A DNA stretch of 64,000 bases from contig NC_066852.1 in assembly GCF_001640805.2 (NCBI RefSeq), forward strand, positions 5,130,194-5,194,193, in the 5' to 3' direction. The position numbers were made by a program, and so were the translations under genes. This DNA is from Lates calcarifer. Its lineage: Eukaryota > Chordata > Actinopteri > Centropomidae. Below are positions 1 to 13,894 of this stretch, in pieces (within the stretch, counting starts at the first letter, position 1; each line of letters starts with the position of its first letter). The notes beneath the pieces are model-generated. The model did no database searches. It saw only the letters and a list, made by a program, of their open reading frames with translations, and was not told the origin of the DNA.

Positions 1-1965
1 GCAATTTCAGTACAGTATGTGTCTCTACACTTCATGTCACATATGTTACATTTGCAAAACACAACATCCAGGTAGAGTAACTGTGGCAATGTGTGACTGT
101 TTTCCAAGAGACTGATACCAGATGACCCTGTGCCCTACATCTGATAGCCACTCAGAGACAAATCACCTCTCTCTGTTTCGACAAGAGAACATACGGTATC
201 ACTCTGTTGCACAAATGTAACCCAAAGGAGGTGTTTGATATCTGTTAAGAAACAGTGGTAGTGATAATGGGATAATGGAAAGTAAAGGTTGCACAGGATT
301 GTGGGCAAACAGGTTAGGAGGGAGTCATTTATGTCACATCATTTTTAGTGTCTACTGTATGTAACATTACATTTGTGTGACATATTTTCTTTCTCCATCT
401 TTGATGATATTTAAATTAGCACTTTTATTTTTGTTTTAATTGCTGCAAAATTTAAGTAAGTTATATCTCCCCCTAACCCCACAGTGGCCTGCTGCTACCA
501 CCATGCTTATAAATATACATAAACATGGCTACAACTGGATACCAAGAGGTGTTCAGTGACTTGGAATTGTCCTCGTCTCTGTCACCTTTTTTTTTAATTG
601 CTTGCAGTTTTCCTTTGTGTCTTCATGGGGGAGGTTTTGCCATGATACTGACACACCAATATTTGGACATTAAAGATACAGCTATATCAATCAACTGAAT
701 GCCCTTGACTACACACAGGTGATATCCACTGTAAAAAAAAAGAAAAAAAGAAAAAGGCATATTAAGTCTGCTTTGACTCAGTGTTGTAAAGCAATAGAAC
801 ATGCACATGGGGTGCATACCGTTAATGGAATGGCACTTAACAACTGCTACCACAGCCTCCAGCCTCCAACTACAGATTGTCAACTGAAAATGATGTTGGT
901 GTATAGATATGTTAATGACTACTGACTAGTTACAGTAAGTAAACCTCTCTCCCAGCTATAAATCAGCTGATATGAGCACAATGGTCCCCATACAAGATCA
1001 CATAAGAAACAGATTTGTTCTTAAAGGGTCAGTCAAGAACCAACAGTTTGCCTTCCTCCACAAGTAATCACAAAAAACAAAACAAAACAAAAAAAAACAG
1101 TAACTTGACCTACATAATGCCTTAATCTGACTGAATTTGGAGTTTAAATAAAATAAATATATATATATAACTAAGACATAAACTAATATACTGCTCCCCA
1201 GATCATCATCATGACTTCCCAGTGAACTGATATTTTTTTAAATTCCATGATTTTATTGGCATATTTTGGTACTGTAACTTACAGTTGTGTAGGAAGATTC
1301 TATCACTTAGCTGCCTTGGGGTCTTCATGCAGGCCTCTGTCCCAAAGATCATCCTCTGATGACAGTGACAGTGTTACATCACCCACTCTAATATGCTCTT
1401 GTCTAATATTCCTGTGGCTGCAGAGTCCCCCTCATCGCCTCTCCTATTAGTCATGAAGAGCTTTGCTTTAGGAAGACATTTTTTAACTTCATGTCAGATA
1501 TTCTTTATTTCTTTGACAGTACAGTGCTGCTCTGATGACACATCGTTGGCAGTTGCACTATTAATATTTTCTAACTATTTCAGGTTCACTATGACTACTG
1601 ACTCTTCAGAATGTATATTTTTGTCTGCTGATTTCTGACAGCAGAACCTGAAGCTCTGCAGTGTTAAATTCTTATTTTTACACTTTGGTGTCATTTTTCT
1701 GAATGAAACCATCCCACAAATGAAACTTACATGAGGCCCAATGTCTGGCTGAGTGAATGAAAAGAAACTAAATGGTAATTCAGGGTGATTATTAGGCCAA
1801 GTTGAGCACACACACAAAATATGTATATGGTTTGATTTGACATGATGTATGCATTTCTGTGGATAAGGTACGGTAAATATGGAAGGCTCTTGTTTTGACA
1901 TCACTTCTATCCTTCTACTTAAGTTAGCATGCTAACCAGCTAGCATAATACAACTTAGCGATAGT
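1..1965. other. Non-coding, AT-rich, no gene seen
   Basis: Only short ORFs are present, with no family resemblance and no splice context. There are short A/T runs (for example near 733-752 and 1070-1098) and a short TA run near 1161-1169. Around 1924-1945 is a TTAGCATGCTAACCAGCTAGC-like motif of a kind common in teleost dispersed repeats. Confidence 0.6.
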
Positions 1966-2126
1966 GAGTCACTGTAACATCCAGTCTGCACTCAGTCCAA
2001 CATGAGAGGATGAAGAAGCAGCACTGCCCTGAGGACATACTCTAACATAATTTTCTTGTAAGTAGGCAGTTGTTAATGTTAACGTTGGCTGTGCAATGAT
2101 AGCAAAAACATACATATAGCACCTTT
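1966..2126 (-). repeat. Terminal fragment of the TTAA-flanked inverted-repeat element (family of 38818-39609)
   Basis: Read on the minus strand from 2125, the sequence opens with AGGTGCTATATGTATG and continues into a TTTTTGCTATCA-type stretch and an AACGTTAACATTAACA-type stretch. These match the left terminal repeat of the element at 38.8 kb. Similarity fades after about 70 bases, so the lower boundary is uncertain and the second end is not visible. Confidence 0.5.
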
Positions 2127-5100
2127 TACAAGGTTTTGTGATAGCAATTGGATATTGGATAGACATTCAATGTATTTTTCATGTATTAAATTTACTTCAC
2201 AGAGATTTCAGTTATAACAGCTGTCATAGCATTTCGGTCCAAAATAATAATTAAAAAAAAATCTCATTCACTAGCATCCAGTGACAATATCAGCATTAAC
2301 ACATGAAGAATGCTAAAGAACATAAATTGTGTAAACTGTAAATTGTGTACTGCTTTGACCCATCTTGTTCTTCACACAGAAACAAACTATGGCTTGCAAA
2401 TTGTTTGGCACAAGCAAAACTAAATCTCCCCACCTGTACTAACACAGCTGTTTCTGTAAGACACTGATTAGAGGCATGGTTTCACTCCATGTAAAATTAG
2501 GCAATCCACCAATCTATGTGCACTCTAATATGCAAATTTCCAGAGTCTCTTCTCTGTTGTGCCGCGAAGCAGCAATCGGAAACAAGCACAAGTCTATACA
2601 GCAATTATTGCTGATTGCTGATGGACTCTTGATTTGTCTTGTAATTACAAAAGCAGAGAGCACCACTTGTCAGTGCGAATATTTACTGAAAGCTGATACT
2701 CAAATTAAGTCTCTGCGCTCCAATATCTGCTGCTGATTTGACAGTTTAATTAAAGGTGATGATAAAAGTGTGAAACATTTAACAATTACTGTTAAAGAAA
2801 GTGTTTGCTATCCTGACAGGTTAGCAATGGTACGTCCGGAGGGTTACCCTATCACTGATATCAAGACTGCATCCCCAACTTAGCTTTGATAAACACAGAT
2901 TACTGATTTTTGATTTAACTGTTCAGAGTAAATTCACCCAAGCTAACAATCATGCTGTGGCTGGACAGGCAAGAGTAGGCACGTGCTTTTCTCACACACT
3001 CTTCAGCAGAATGCAATGTTGTGCAAAATACATCACAGTTGAGTGGGTGTGGTCACAAGTACAATAGACTTACACTTTCCAACCCACAGATGTCACTACG
3101 GCCCTGCTTTTCCTCTTGACAAGAGTCACTCTCCAATAGCCAAATACATGTAAAAATCTAAGTCAATGCATTTTGACTCTGCATTAAGGTGCATGTGTAA
3201 CAGTGCACTTAGCTATTCCCTGTTTTGGTTGAATAAAAGAAGGTATTGGTTACTAAACCTGCCAATTTAATTAATTTACAACTTTGAAATCATTGCCAAG
3301 CCAGTAAAAAATCACGAATATTACTGATTTGTCTAACTGTTCCAATGACTCTGCTTATGTAAGATTTATATTGTCAGTGGAAACAAAATCCACTCTGAAG
3401 TGTAATTTAATTGATTTTCAACATATGACACAGAGATCAAGAACTACCTGACAGGAAGGGTGGCTGATTAGAGAGGTCATTAGGGATGTATTGTAAGTGA
3501 TGTTTCAAATGTTTGCTGATTTTCTGCTTGTTTACTGGGCTGGCTACATGTTGCCATGGTTACATACAGTCCATCTCAATTCTTTTGATTGCGTTCGCAT
3601 TTCTCTTATTTGTCTTTTCCTCACATAGTAGGCTCTCTCCCTGAAGATGCAGGGGAAATGTAAAAGATGCAAGGAAAGACAAACCAAGGAAAAGGGGTTT
3701 TTGGACAAATGGGATGTCTTTGTCAGGTGTCATCTGAACCAACATCAGTTTCAACACCAGTTAGCTGTTAGGCTTTTGTCATGTTCACTTCTGTGTAGCC
3801 TTCTTGTATGTAATGTCTGGTTGTGGTGACATGCCAGGCACTGAACTGACTGGTGCACCAGAGTTTGCAGGGTGCTTCCCTTTTTCTCGTTGACCTAATT
3901 AATAGGTGCCATGCAGGTTTCAGACTGAGTGATAGCAGCTAAAAGGTTTTGCACCATTTTTTCCATGATTTGCTCTAATACATTGTTCTTAACATACTTT
4001 ATCTAATGGATTAACTTTGTCCTCTCATATTATTAGCTATGATATTCTAATTATGTCAAATAACCTGTTGGACTTATTTAACACCATCCCATCCCAAGAC
4101 AGCTGACGTCTCAGAAAACCACCATCCATTCCTCCCTGTCCAAGCCAGAGTAAGTCCTGGTATTGTGACATTGGCAAAATAACCCAGTCAGCTGTGTCAT
4201 CCAGTCATTAATACTTTCTCATAACACGATGCTTCATTATGATAAAACACTTCCATGTAGGATGGTTTGGTGTATCTTTGCTCAAGTTCATTTCTGAATG
4301 CTCTGAGCAGTAATAAGAGCTTTGGGACATTTGTCATGATGTTGGTTGAGTCTGAGCTCACACAAAAAGTGTGTATCAATTATGGGAGTTAGGATGGAGC
4401 CAGAGTTTGATTATCAACTGTGTGCTGAACGTTTAAGTTTGAAGTAGTGATTAAACTTGAACTAAACTACATGAAACAGATTAAACACAAACAGCCAATC
4501 TGAAACCACTATTCATCAAGACCATTCCATAAATTACATGCTATCAACAAAGTTTTCTTGTTACCAGATTTCACACATAACATGATCTATAGCATAAACG
4601 CACACACTGTCAGTCCAAACATTCTGTCTGCTTCTGTTGTGCAGTGATGAATTGCTGCTCGCAAGCATGAACAGCATGTGTCTGCAAATAGTTTTTGATC
4701 CTGTTGGGGAAAATAACTGTCTGTTTCAAAGAGGAGGCATCTTGCATAAATGCAAACAGCCCTGCTGTTTTTCTGTTCCTTTAAACCAGTATGTATCATG
4801 TACAGTAGGAGTTCATGCCTGACAGAATGACATCTTATTTGACCAAAAAGGCTTATCTCCATCATCCAAAATATAGGACATGACAGCACAGTTCCATCTG
4901 TATCATCAGGAGGCAGACACAATGTCTGGGTACCAAACTGGGTCAGACAAAATCAGTTGATACCCCCTATCCAAACTGCTAATACATTTCCTATATGCCA
5001 TTTTCCCAGGGCTGCATGTTTGAAGTCCAGCAGGAATGCAGCCAGCATCAGACCGCTGAAAAATAGAAGAAATGAGCCGTTGATATGGAACATTTATACT

Positions 5101-5553
5101 TCAGCCGACACACTTGGAGAAGTTCGAGAGGGGATATTTGTTAGCTTTAGGAAGATCTCTGTGACTCTGCTAACAGAGGCTGACAAGAAAACAGTTTTTT
5201 TTCTTTTTGTTGCTTTTTTTTTTTCCGAAGTTGGTGCCCAAGAGACGTGGAACCTTTCGTAATATGATTTATAGCATATGAGATGTAGACAGCACCAGAC
5301 AAAGCCATTTTTGTGTCTTCATGAAGAGCTAATGAATTCTTCAGTGTCTAATGATTCCATTCCAGTCCATCTTTTAGACTAATGCCCCACCAAGTGGAGA
5401 ACTTACCAATGTAAAACCAGTAATAGTACACAATGGCCCAGAGTCCCACCTACTCGCATTTCAGATTTTTTGATGCAAGTAGTGCACAGTATCTCGTCCT
5501 CAGGCTGAGTTACACCTCTTGTTGAGGTGCTGTAGTGGATTCATTGATTATAG
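2127..5553. other. Non-coding, no gene seen
   Basis: Unique-looking AT-rich sequence. The reading frames (for example 4587-4922 minus and 4957-5262 plus) have no recognisable domains or start context. No internal repeat was identified by eye. Confidence 0.55.
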
Positions 5554-5850
5554 GGGCGGCTGTGGCTCAGGAGGTAGAGCGGTCGCTCACCAATCAGAAG
5601 GCTGGTTTGATCCCCAGCCCCAGCTCCAGTCTGTGTGCTGATGTATCACTGGGCAAGATACTGAACTCCAAAACTGCCTGTGATGTGTCATCGGTGTATG
5701 AATCTGTGTGTCTGTGTTAGAGAGCACTTAAATGTATAGAATAAGTGCTGTGTGAATGTATGTGTGAATTGGTGAATGCGACCTGTAGTGTGAAGCACTT
5801 TGAGTGGTCGATGTGACTAGAAAAGCGCTGTATAATTACACTTACCATTA
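5554..5850 (+). repeat. tRNA-like SINE family, copy 1
   Basis: The head reads GGCGGCTGTGGCTCAGGAGG, which carries an A-box-like TGGCTCAGGAGG. GGTTTGATCC at about 5603-5612 resembles a Pol III B box with one mismatch. The tail has the GCACTTTGAGTGGTC and GACTAGAAAAGCGCTGTATA blocks shared with copies at 15.1 kb and 18.8 kb. This is a common teleost interspersed repeat. The tRNA-derived origin is inferred from the two boxes. It is not a functional tRNA, as no cloverleaf is retained. Confidence 0.75.
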
Positions 5851-6354
5851 TTTCTACTCTCACCTTCTCAGTAAAAGAGAAGCTTTGGAAATGGTTGTCC
5901 TCAATCAAAGGTGAAAATGATGATTTCTTCAACCTGCTCAATGTTGTCCAATGTTAACATATATTAACCACACCTACAACATGTAGTGACAAATTCAAAA
6001 CACACCCAGCATGTGGGTAAATCCTATGCTGATGTGGGCATAATTCAATGGATTGGTATTCCCTAAAATAAAAAAGCTCAAACAGTCACTTCAGTCTACA
6101 GGTCAGTTATTTACTTGCATATGGAAGGGAAAAGTACAGTGTGCAAATGTGAAAAATTATGTGAAAATTTGAATGCCTTACTTTAGGACACACAGATTTA
6201 AAAAAATACACTCACTAAGCTCCTGACCCTGAAATGAGTTTAATCTGTTCTCTCCTATTATAGTATACAAAATATTCATGTAGCAGTTTCTTCACTTTTG
6301 GTCAGCATTACAATAACAAGCCTTGATGGTTGCAGGTCATATCAACTGTTACTT

Positions 6355-6467
6355 ACCATCTATCCATCCACTATCTATAACATTTCAGAGTTGTGGGGGG
6401 GCTGGAGCCAATCCCACTTTTTATTGGGTGAGAGGCAGTGGACAGATCAACAGTCTATCACAGGGCC
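6355..6467 (+). repeat. Teleost dispersed repeat (CATCCATCCA ... GGGGGGCTGGAGCC type)
   Basis: The order of blocks CTATCCATCCACTATCTAT, GGGGGGGCTGGAGCCAATCCC, GGGTGAGAGGCAGTGGACAG and CAGTCTATCACAGGGCC is the recognisable core of a very abundant fish repeat. The copy is short and truncated at both ends. Confidence 0.6.
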
Positions 6468-6846
6468 AAAATCCAATAATGTGACAGCTGCAATGACCCA
6501 CATCTACAAACTAATCATTTAAGTTGCAGGTGGACACAAATATTATTAAGTGAAACAGATCTCTTGTAAACCTGATTTGGGTTTCATAATCAGTTCTAGA
6601 CTCAACAGTGAACTTATGGACGGACACCTCCTGATCTCCAAATACCTTGACTTCTTTGTCATGCACAGAACAAACAAACTGCCCCCCTGCTTCCTTTGCT
6701 TGTTTGGGTTATGACCAAGATGATTCTACATTTCCATCTAATATCATAGCAGATTTTCTTCATATTATAATTGTAGCATAAATGCACTAAATAATAATTG
6801 GAAAATCCAATTTACACTCGTTGAATGGGGCACCACCGTCCAATTC

Positions 6847-8940
6847 TGTGACAGAAATCAGGGATATTAAATTTGATATCAATATTCTTGAATAATATCC
6901 ACACAGTAAATTTTAATCAGTCTAATATCTAAGATTGTGAATCCTCGATCCATTGATCCGGCTCACCATTGCAAGGAAACACACAAAACTGCTAGGTCTA
7001 CAGGTGTATTTACAATTTATTGATTACTAAGGTGAAGATATATGGAGTGAAAACGTGAAATAAAATAGAAAACAGAGGTGTAAGGATGATCAAACTAGCC
7101 TGTAAAATGAGCAGCGTGAGATGGAAGCAAATCGTTATAGTCTGTAACTATAATCTATTTGTATTGAATTTTGAGATGTCCATCGATGGCGGAAATTAAA
7201 GTTGACTTATTTTATCATCAACCCTTGTCACGAGCAGAATGTTAAGACCGGCCTACTGTGAGTTGCGGCAGCTGCAGACCAACCAAGGACGCAGGATGCT
7301 CCCGGAAGCTGTGTCTCCAGTTATCACGGGGAAAGTTTCTGCCAGTGTCTCAGCAGTTCAACGTTAGTTGAGTTTACTTGCAGACTTTCTGTCTTGAGCA
7401 GCAAACTTAGTTTGTTGCAGCTTTCTTGGTCATGTATCTGTGAGTCTCTCTCTCACTCTCAGGTTGAGGAAAAATAAGCTCTCACGTAGTCTACTTAACG
7501 TTTTCTGGATAATTTAGAGGAGGCTGGTGTCAGCCAGATGACTCTACAGTTTTACTCTTCAGAGTAAAATGCAGAATTATTTAAATTAAGTTCTCAATAT
7601 TCAAATACTTTCGTTCCTTTGGCTTAACTTTATGTTGCTTGGTTTAAGAAATAGAGAAAGTTACTTGCACGTCTAGATAAGAGAAAAAGTTACCTGCAAA
7701 GCACGTGGTGAAAAAGAGAACAAAGGAACAGAGAAAATTAAAGTGCAATGGCGAGTGGCTGTGTACCTTGGAGCTGATTTCAACCAAAGGCGTTGTCTTT
7801 TGTGCGCCAGAGTTTTTATTCTCTTGGAGGATAGTATCAGGTTTACAGGCAGAGTGAGGTGGTCTCAGCCAATCAGAATTTGTTGTCCTCACTCTCTTTG
7901 TCCCGGTTAGAGTGAAATATGATCTCTGAATAAACTCTAAATTATTATTCTGAAATACTTGTGTGCATATCGCATATTTTTCTTCCACCATGTTAAATTG
8001 AGATTGTATAAGACGAGATATAAACAAGAGATATAACTTGTGGCGCTAAACAATGCATTAATGCAAACATGAATTAAACACATTACTCACTTAAAACAAT
8101 TAAGCTGATTGAGTGATAACGCTGTTAAAGAATAAATTGTGTTCATTATTAGCAATAAATAAGTGTCATTACAAGACATGAAGAATAATCATTTGATTCT
8201 AATACCTGAAAAGCATTATGTCTAACTTCTATAGTTAAGCTAAGACATGGTCAATGGATGGCAGTATGGTTCCATGGTGAATATTTGAATTAATTCCTCA
8301 TATTACTATCTTAGCTTAACAACATCGTAGAGAACTCAGATTTTCACTGAATTACTTGTTTTGTACGTGTTTTGTATTTGATTAATAGAATGGTGTGCCT
8401 TACAAAATGGTCAGACAATCATTTCATATAGTTTCAAACTAAGGGAAATGTGGACAACTGTTCTGGAGATAATACAGGAATGTGACATTATTTACGACCT
8501 CTATCTGGTGCAGAGAAAGATAAACAGTGGAGGTCTGTAGATCACAGAGAGTCCAATCTGCATAGTTCTTTGTCAGGTTACTTTCTTGTTAAAGTAACAG
8601 TTGAATGTTTAATTCAGAGACAAAGTGTGCTGCATTACAATGAAGATTTGAAGTGTTCATTCATAAGTTCAATATAAACCGCTGTCCATTAGAATAGATT
8701 CTCCTGAATGGGCCATTTGACCTTTGACCCTGGCTTGGGAGGAAGAGTTCTGTATCTGCTTCTTATCACAGAATGTTGGGGAGGCTGAAGAGAAGATGGG
8801 GGTTCAGGTCGTAATTCTCAGTGACCATACTTTACCTTAGTGCAGTTCTGGGAACACATTCCTGTCTTTTTCTATGAATTGTGTGATAGTCTGATAATAG
8901 GTGCCGGGATGATGCCAGGCTGATGCCTGATGTCGCTACA
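6847..8940 (-). repeat. Long LTR-like repeat, copy 1 (possible solo LTR of an endogenous retro-element)
   Basis: A diverged copy at 31.7-33.3 kb shows that this is a repeat. On the minus strand it runs from TGTAGCGACATC (8940) to CTGTCACA (6847), so it has TG...CA ends and a loose TGT/ACA terminal inversion. In the same direction there is a TATA-like GAGAATAAAAACTCTGG near 7825-7809, a donor-like GCAGGTAACT near 7701-7692, and AATAAA near 7020. These are the parts expected of a U3-R-U5 unit, although R would be unusually long. No gag, pol or env remnant adjoins it, and no clear target duplication was found. A long non-autonomous element is the alternative. Confidence 0.45.
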
Positions 8941-10246
8941 TAATCAAGCTCCCATTTTCACTTATTTTAACTCTGTCCTTTAGGCAGAGTGACATTTAGA
9001 AAATTGAGAATGAAATTTAAAAAAGAGGGAAATGCAAGTAGAAAATCACCCACCTGTAGATGTGATGCAAATTGCAATACTGTAACAATAAATCTCTGCT
9101 TTGGCTATTGGCATCAGTGCAGTGATGAAGAATATCAAAAGATCAACCATCCATTAACCATGAACGTAAAGAGAAACATAAAATCTTTGTGTAGCATGTA
9201 TGATGATTATTAAATTAGAACAAACACAAATTATGTAAGTAAGTATTTCATTTTCACAGCTTGATGTGTACACAAATATTTGAGAATTTTCTCTCCTCTG
9301 AAAGATCCTTTGCCCACTGATTATGCTCATCACATTTAGACAAATTTCTCTAAGCCTCCTGTTCTCCATTATTTCTTACTCGCTTCAAGCTGTTATTTCC
9401 AGTCGCCCTCTTGCCAGAATTCTAATAATAAAATAGCCGAACTGCAGATACTGCTGCTCCACAATCACTTCTAGGTATTAGTACCACCAGTGAGTGAACT
9501 TGTGGTCAAGGGCTGTCACCTGCAAATTCCTCCCACAATTGACATCCCATTTCTTCTTGGGGCGTTAAAAGGCACTTTTAAGCAGACTTGCTGAACTGTA
9601 AAGGAATATAAATGAAAGTGCAAACCCAACTCAAGCCTGCTCCTATTCTCTCTGCAGCTCCTATTTGGGGCTTTTGCTCTATATGAATTAATATTCTGAT
9701 GAAGAAGCCATTTTCAATTACTGGGAGAGGTTTCTTCTGTAACTGAGGCCAGCTAAATTTAATAAATGTAATGCCTCAAGTTCACAATGATGCAGACTGA
9801 ATATTTTGGTCACAGGGCTGCTCCACAAGGGATGGCTTCCATTCCTGACAAGTTTATGGTATCTAGCATGGGGAACCAATCATTTCTCAACTGTTATGCA
9901 TCAGAAATAAATAGCTATAGCTCACTTTGCTGTAACGACTGCTAGACTGAGTTTTCTGTTTAGACTGCAGGACTGTAGGACTGTTTTCTGCCCCTTTAAA
10001 ATAGCAGTTTGACCTGCTATTCTTACAAATGCAATTGTAAATGAGATGCTGCTTTTGCAAAACTATTCTGTACTTCCACAGATGTGAAAACTGCCTGAAC
10101 TATATTGCCTATGAATGATTTAGTAATGTGAAAGTCATAGTATCAGTGACCTGACACTCATATGAGGAAATGGAAATCTGTGGCAGGAAATAAACCATCA
10201 AAACATGTTATCACACTGAACTAGGCTCTGTTTCACAGTTTCAGAA
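8941..10246. other. Non-coding, no gene seen
   Basis: No repeat was recognised here. Parts of 9360-9850 are less AT-rich and lack simple repeats. They could be unique or constrained sequence, but this cannot be judged without an alignment. Confidence 0.5.
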
Positions 10247-10330
10247 GCTCTCCATGCTGCCTTGCTCTCCTCTGCCCTCATCCTGTTTGACCTGTCTGCT
10301 GCCGCTGACACAGTCCACCACTACTTCCTC
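10247..10330 (+). pseudogene. Fragment of non-LTR retrotransposon reverse transcriptase (motif A region)
   Basis: One plus-strand frame reads ALHAALLSSALILFDLSAAA, then DTVHHYFL. This resembles the DLSAAFDTVNH block around the first catalytic Asp of L2/CR1/Rex-type LINE reverse transcriptases. It is only about 28 codons long. Flanking sequence could not be aligned by eye, so the clade is open. Confidence 0.5.
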
Positions 10331-13317
10331 ATGCCTGGCACTCATGCAGAACTTGGACACTAGGAAAGGCAGGCTGGGGGAAGAACAGTCAAATTCCCAC
10401 TTTGCCAAATGTACCTACTGCGGCAGCTTTCTTAAACTTTATTTCATCTTTCTTCACCACGTGCACAGCACAGTCTTTAGCCTCTACTATTTAACCTTTA
10501 CAATTAAGAGAGCAGAAAATATGGGTGGGATTATTACAGGGAGTAATTTAATTAAGCAATTGTAAAACATTCAGTACATTCAACAGACAGTAATAAAGGA
10601 AACACACTTTTAGCTATAGCCCTAACTGTATAAAATAACATTATAAACAACATCTCACTGATAGGACTTTCAGTCTACAGGGATGCTGTATTATAAATTG
10701 AGGAAGCTGTGTATTACTATGTTAAGTTCATCATGCTATCATTATAAATAGTAATATCCTGCTAATATAGGCTACTACTATTAAAATTGGGGGTACTGTA
10801 TATATTTGGCTGCCCAGGGCAGTGCCCAGATTATAGTCAGCAATGTACTGACACCCTAACAAATTAGCTGAGATTGAGAAAATATAAAGCAGCACCTTAG
10901 AAATCACCTCACAATGCCTTAGCACACACCTAGCAATGATGGTTTGGAGGGGGGGGGGTGCAAGGCCTGCCCAGCTGTCTGCCTGGCTGTCTGCCCAGGC
11001 CATCGCCAAAACTGACCAAGTTGAATATATTGGAATACAATATAATTAGAATAGCATATATGTGAAACACGTTATTAAAGCCTATGCTAAGCCAATGAAG
11101 TCATAAATTATTCATGAGTAAGAAGGGTAAACAAAATGAACAAATTAAGCTTGTGACCCCAGTTTAATGCAGAGGTTTCAGATATTAAATATTCATCTGA
11201 TGGGCATGATTATGGGCCCTGTGTTGATTGGGTGTCTTTCATATTTTGTGAGGTATGCATACACTTACTCTCTTCTAATTGTCTGACTCACTGTGTGTAT
11301 GTATTGTGTAAATGCACCACAGCTTGGCACAGGAGTTTGCTTGCACTCTGGCCTGCTGACTAATTAGTGGCTGTAATCTGCAGTATCACTCTAGGATCTT
11401 GGCTCAGAGGGCACCTGGGTCCCTGAGCACTGATGCCCACCTGCCCGGCCGTCTGCCTCCCTGCCGACACACAGATGGTTTGGAGCAAAGCATGCTCTCC
11501 ATTATCCACTTTTTCAGAGTGGGCTAAAACAACACTCCATCAAGGAGACAAAGACCCTTGTAACACATGACATTAAGCTCTTCCTTGAAACAAAGTTTGC
11601 TATCCCATTGATTCTGAACAGAGAAGTCATATCTTCAAAGATAAATAATTGTCCCCCCTAAACTGGAAATCAGAGTAGACTCTAATCTTTAACGTGATTA
11701 GGTACCACTTGTTGGAGTCCACTGGTCCAATTAAATTGAATTAGTAACTCCAACCCATAGGGCTTTTGCCTGACTTATGTAAGGCTTTGAGCTGTGATTC
11801 AGAAAATGTGCCCATATTCCTGTAAAGTCACCAAGGATGCTGTCATTGTGTGCCAGGAGTTGTCCTTTTATTGACTGTCTATAGAGCAGCTCCAGGATTA
11901 GTCTCAAGATGACATCATCACTGGAGTCTCTGTGCAGCAACAGACTTCTCCTAATGTCAAAGTTTAAACTGAGTTTCCTTTAACATGCACACCTGCTGAA
12001 TCATGAAGTGAAGTGCATATTTTGTAGTATTCTTAAAGCCTGCACTGAACCACCAGTTACGCAAACCAGCTCAGAAATAATCAGAAACACACACATTCAT
12101 TTTCAAAATCAACATTTGATAGTGTAGTTGTAATGGTGAAAGCCACAAGAGGATTTTTTTCATGTGAATTGAACATGCATTTAAAGTCCCTTTCTCACAT
12201 GTAGTTGTTTTTTTGTTTTTTTTTTTGGTCCAGGCCAAGGATCAAAAATTTGCATTTGCATTTGCAAAATTCTGCATTGTTGCCTTTTAGTTCTGGTCTG
12301 TTACAGCAGCTGGTGCAGGCTACTACAAACAAAGAGCTGTAAGCATGTGGTCCCACAGACAGGTAATTCACTGGCTGGGCAGTTTTTGTGATGTCATTCT
12401 GCATCATCAGGCACCATGGACCCAAAAAAAGAAAGACATATTCTGGTGACCGACAGCTATTCATGTAGCACTTCACTGAATCCAGTGTGTTTATGTTCTC
12501 TGTTGTTACAAAGAGCTCACAAACTGATTATGAGAATTGTTGGTCAACTGCAACTGGACCTCATGTATGCTGCCTTAGCAGGAACATTAAGCTAGACCTT
12601 CATTGCAATCCAGGATAACTGCTGATTCAATCTTTTTCTCTGTACTTCATATGATTTAGGGTCTGTGTACATGCACATGTTGAACATATAACATTTCCAC
12701 ACCTTTCTGCTGCTCCTGTGCTTTTTTCAGACTATTGGATTTGTCATAAATAATGACCAGCAGATAGAGCATAATGCTAGGGGATAGGTGCTGTGTGGTT
12801 GAAACAATTGACTAATTTCATTCACTTTTTTATTGGGAAAATAAACAGAGCAGCAAATATTTATTTTTTAATCTTGTAGTTGGATTTTCTCACTCTTATC
12901 GTGGTGGCAGAAGTAGGAATGGACTATATACAACAGTACATGTGGACATCGTGTAAATCTTTAATAAACTGAAAGTGAGATTCCGCCTACTTTCACATCT
13001 TATACATTTTCCAAGAGTCCCCTCTTTTCATGCAATAAATCGAAATGACAGTGACCTGAAGGAGAACTATATAGCAGTTAATACTTGATTTTAAAAGATA
13101 TACCAGCAATATGATACAAATAAAATAGGAGAAATCCCACCGCTGTGTGTTTTCATACACATTTGTCTTCTCTGCTGAAAAAAAAGAATAGAATCTGGGA
13201 GAGGGTTAACAAGTCTCAGGTGCCACTTGTCTTCTCCTAAGGCAGCTTATTGTCTCTCTCTGCGACTCAACCATCACTCAGTCCCAGGCTTATGTCCCAC
13301 AGTGACACCCTCTCATA
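10331..13317. other. Non-coding, no gene seen
   Basis: No exon or named repeat was recognised. A poly-G run of about ten bases occurs near 10950-10959. The stretch 11160-11480 is more GC-balanced, with homeodomain-like TAATTAG motifs, and is a weak candidate for conserved non-coding sequence. Confidence 0.5.
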
Positions 13318-13349
13318 AAAAAAAAAAAATAATAATAATAATAATAATT
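13318..13349 (+). repeat. Poly-A plus (AAT)n microsatellite
   Basis: A run of A is followed by about six AAT units. Confidence 0.9.
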
Positions 13350-13894
13350 GCTGTAGGAAAGGTAGAGCTGATTATAGAATTGGTTGTTCATAGCCTTTGC
13401 TCAGAAAGTCACAACTTTGAGAAGGAAATCATCTGCCTTTGTTGAAACTTTCTTTAAGTTTACCGAGCAAATATATGGACAGAAATGTAGAAACTAATAG
13501 CACAGCTTCAGAAATTGCTTTGAACTAATACTGAAAGAAATATTTTGAAGTTCAATTTTTTTAAAAAAAGATAAAAGTGGCAGTGATGGATAACTTCAGG
13601 CGACATATCAATTTTAGGGCTATTTTATTTACATTTATTAAAGCCCAGAATGTTTTCAGCGATTGTTTTCAGATGAAGACATTTATCATAGGGAGCACTG
13701 CAATATACACACAGTGTTGGACTGGTGAAGTGTAAACAGCGTCGCTCTGCAGTCTGACAGGGAGCGGCAGACTTCAGCCCTTTACAAACATTTCTTGTAG
13801 ATATGGATAAAAGTGTACATAAAAATCTATTGCCTTAAAATTACAATTACAATTACAAATTACAGTTATATACCTTATCCCGTCCCTTAAAACA

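Noticed and set aside
5554..5625. Possible tRNA gene at the SINE head
   Set aside because: A and B box-like motifs are present, but the acceptor stem and arms do not pair. The sequence recurs as part of a longer repeat.
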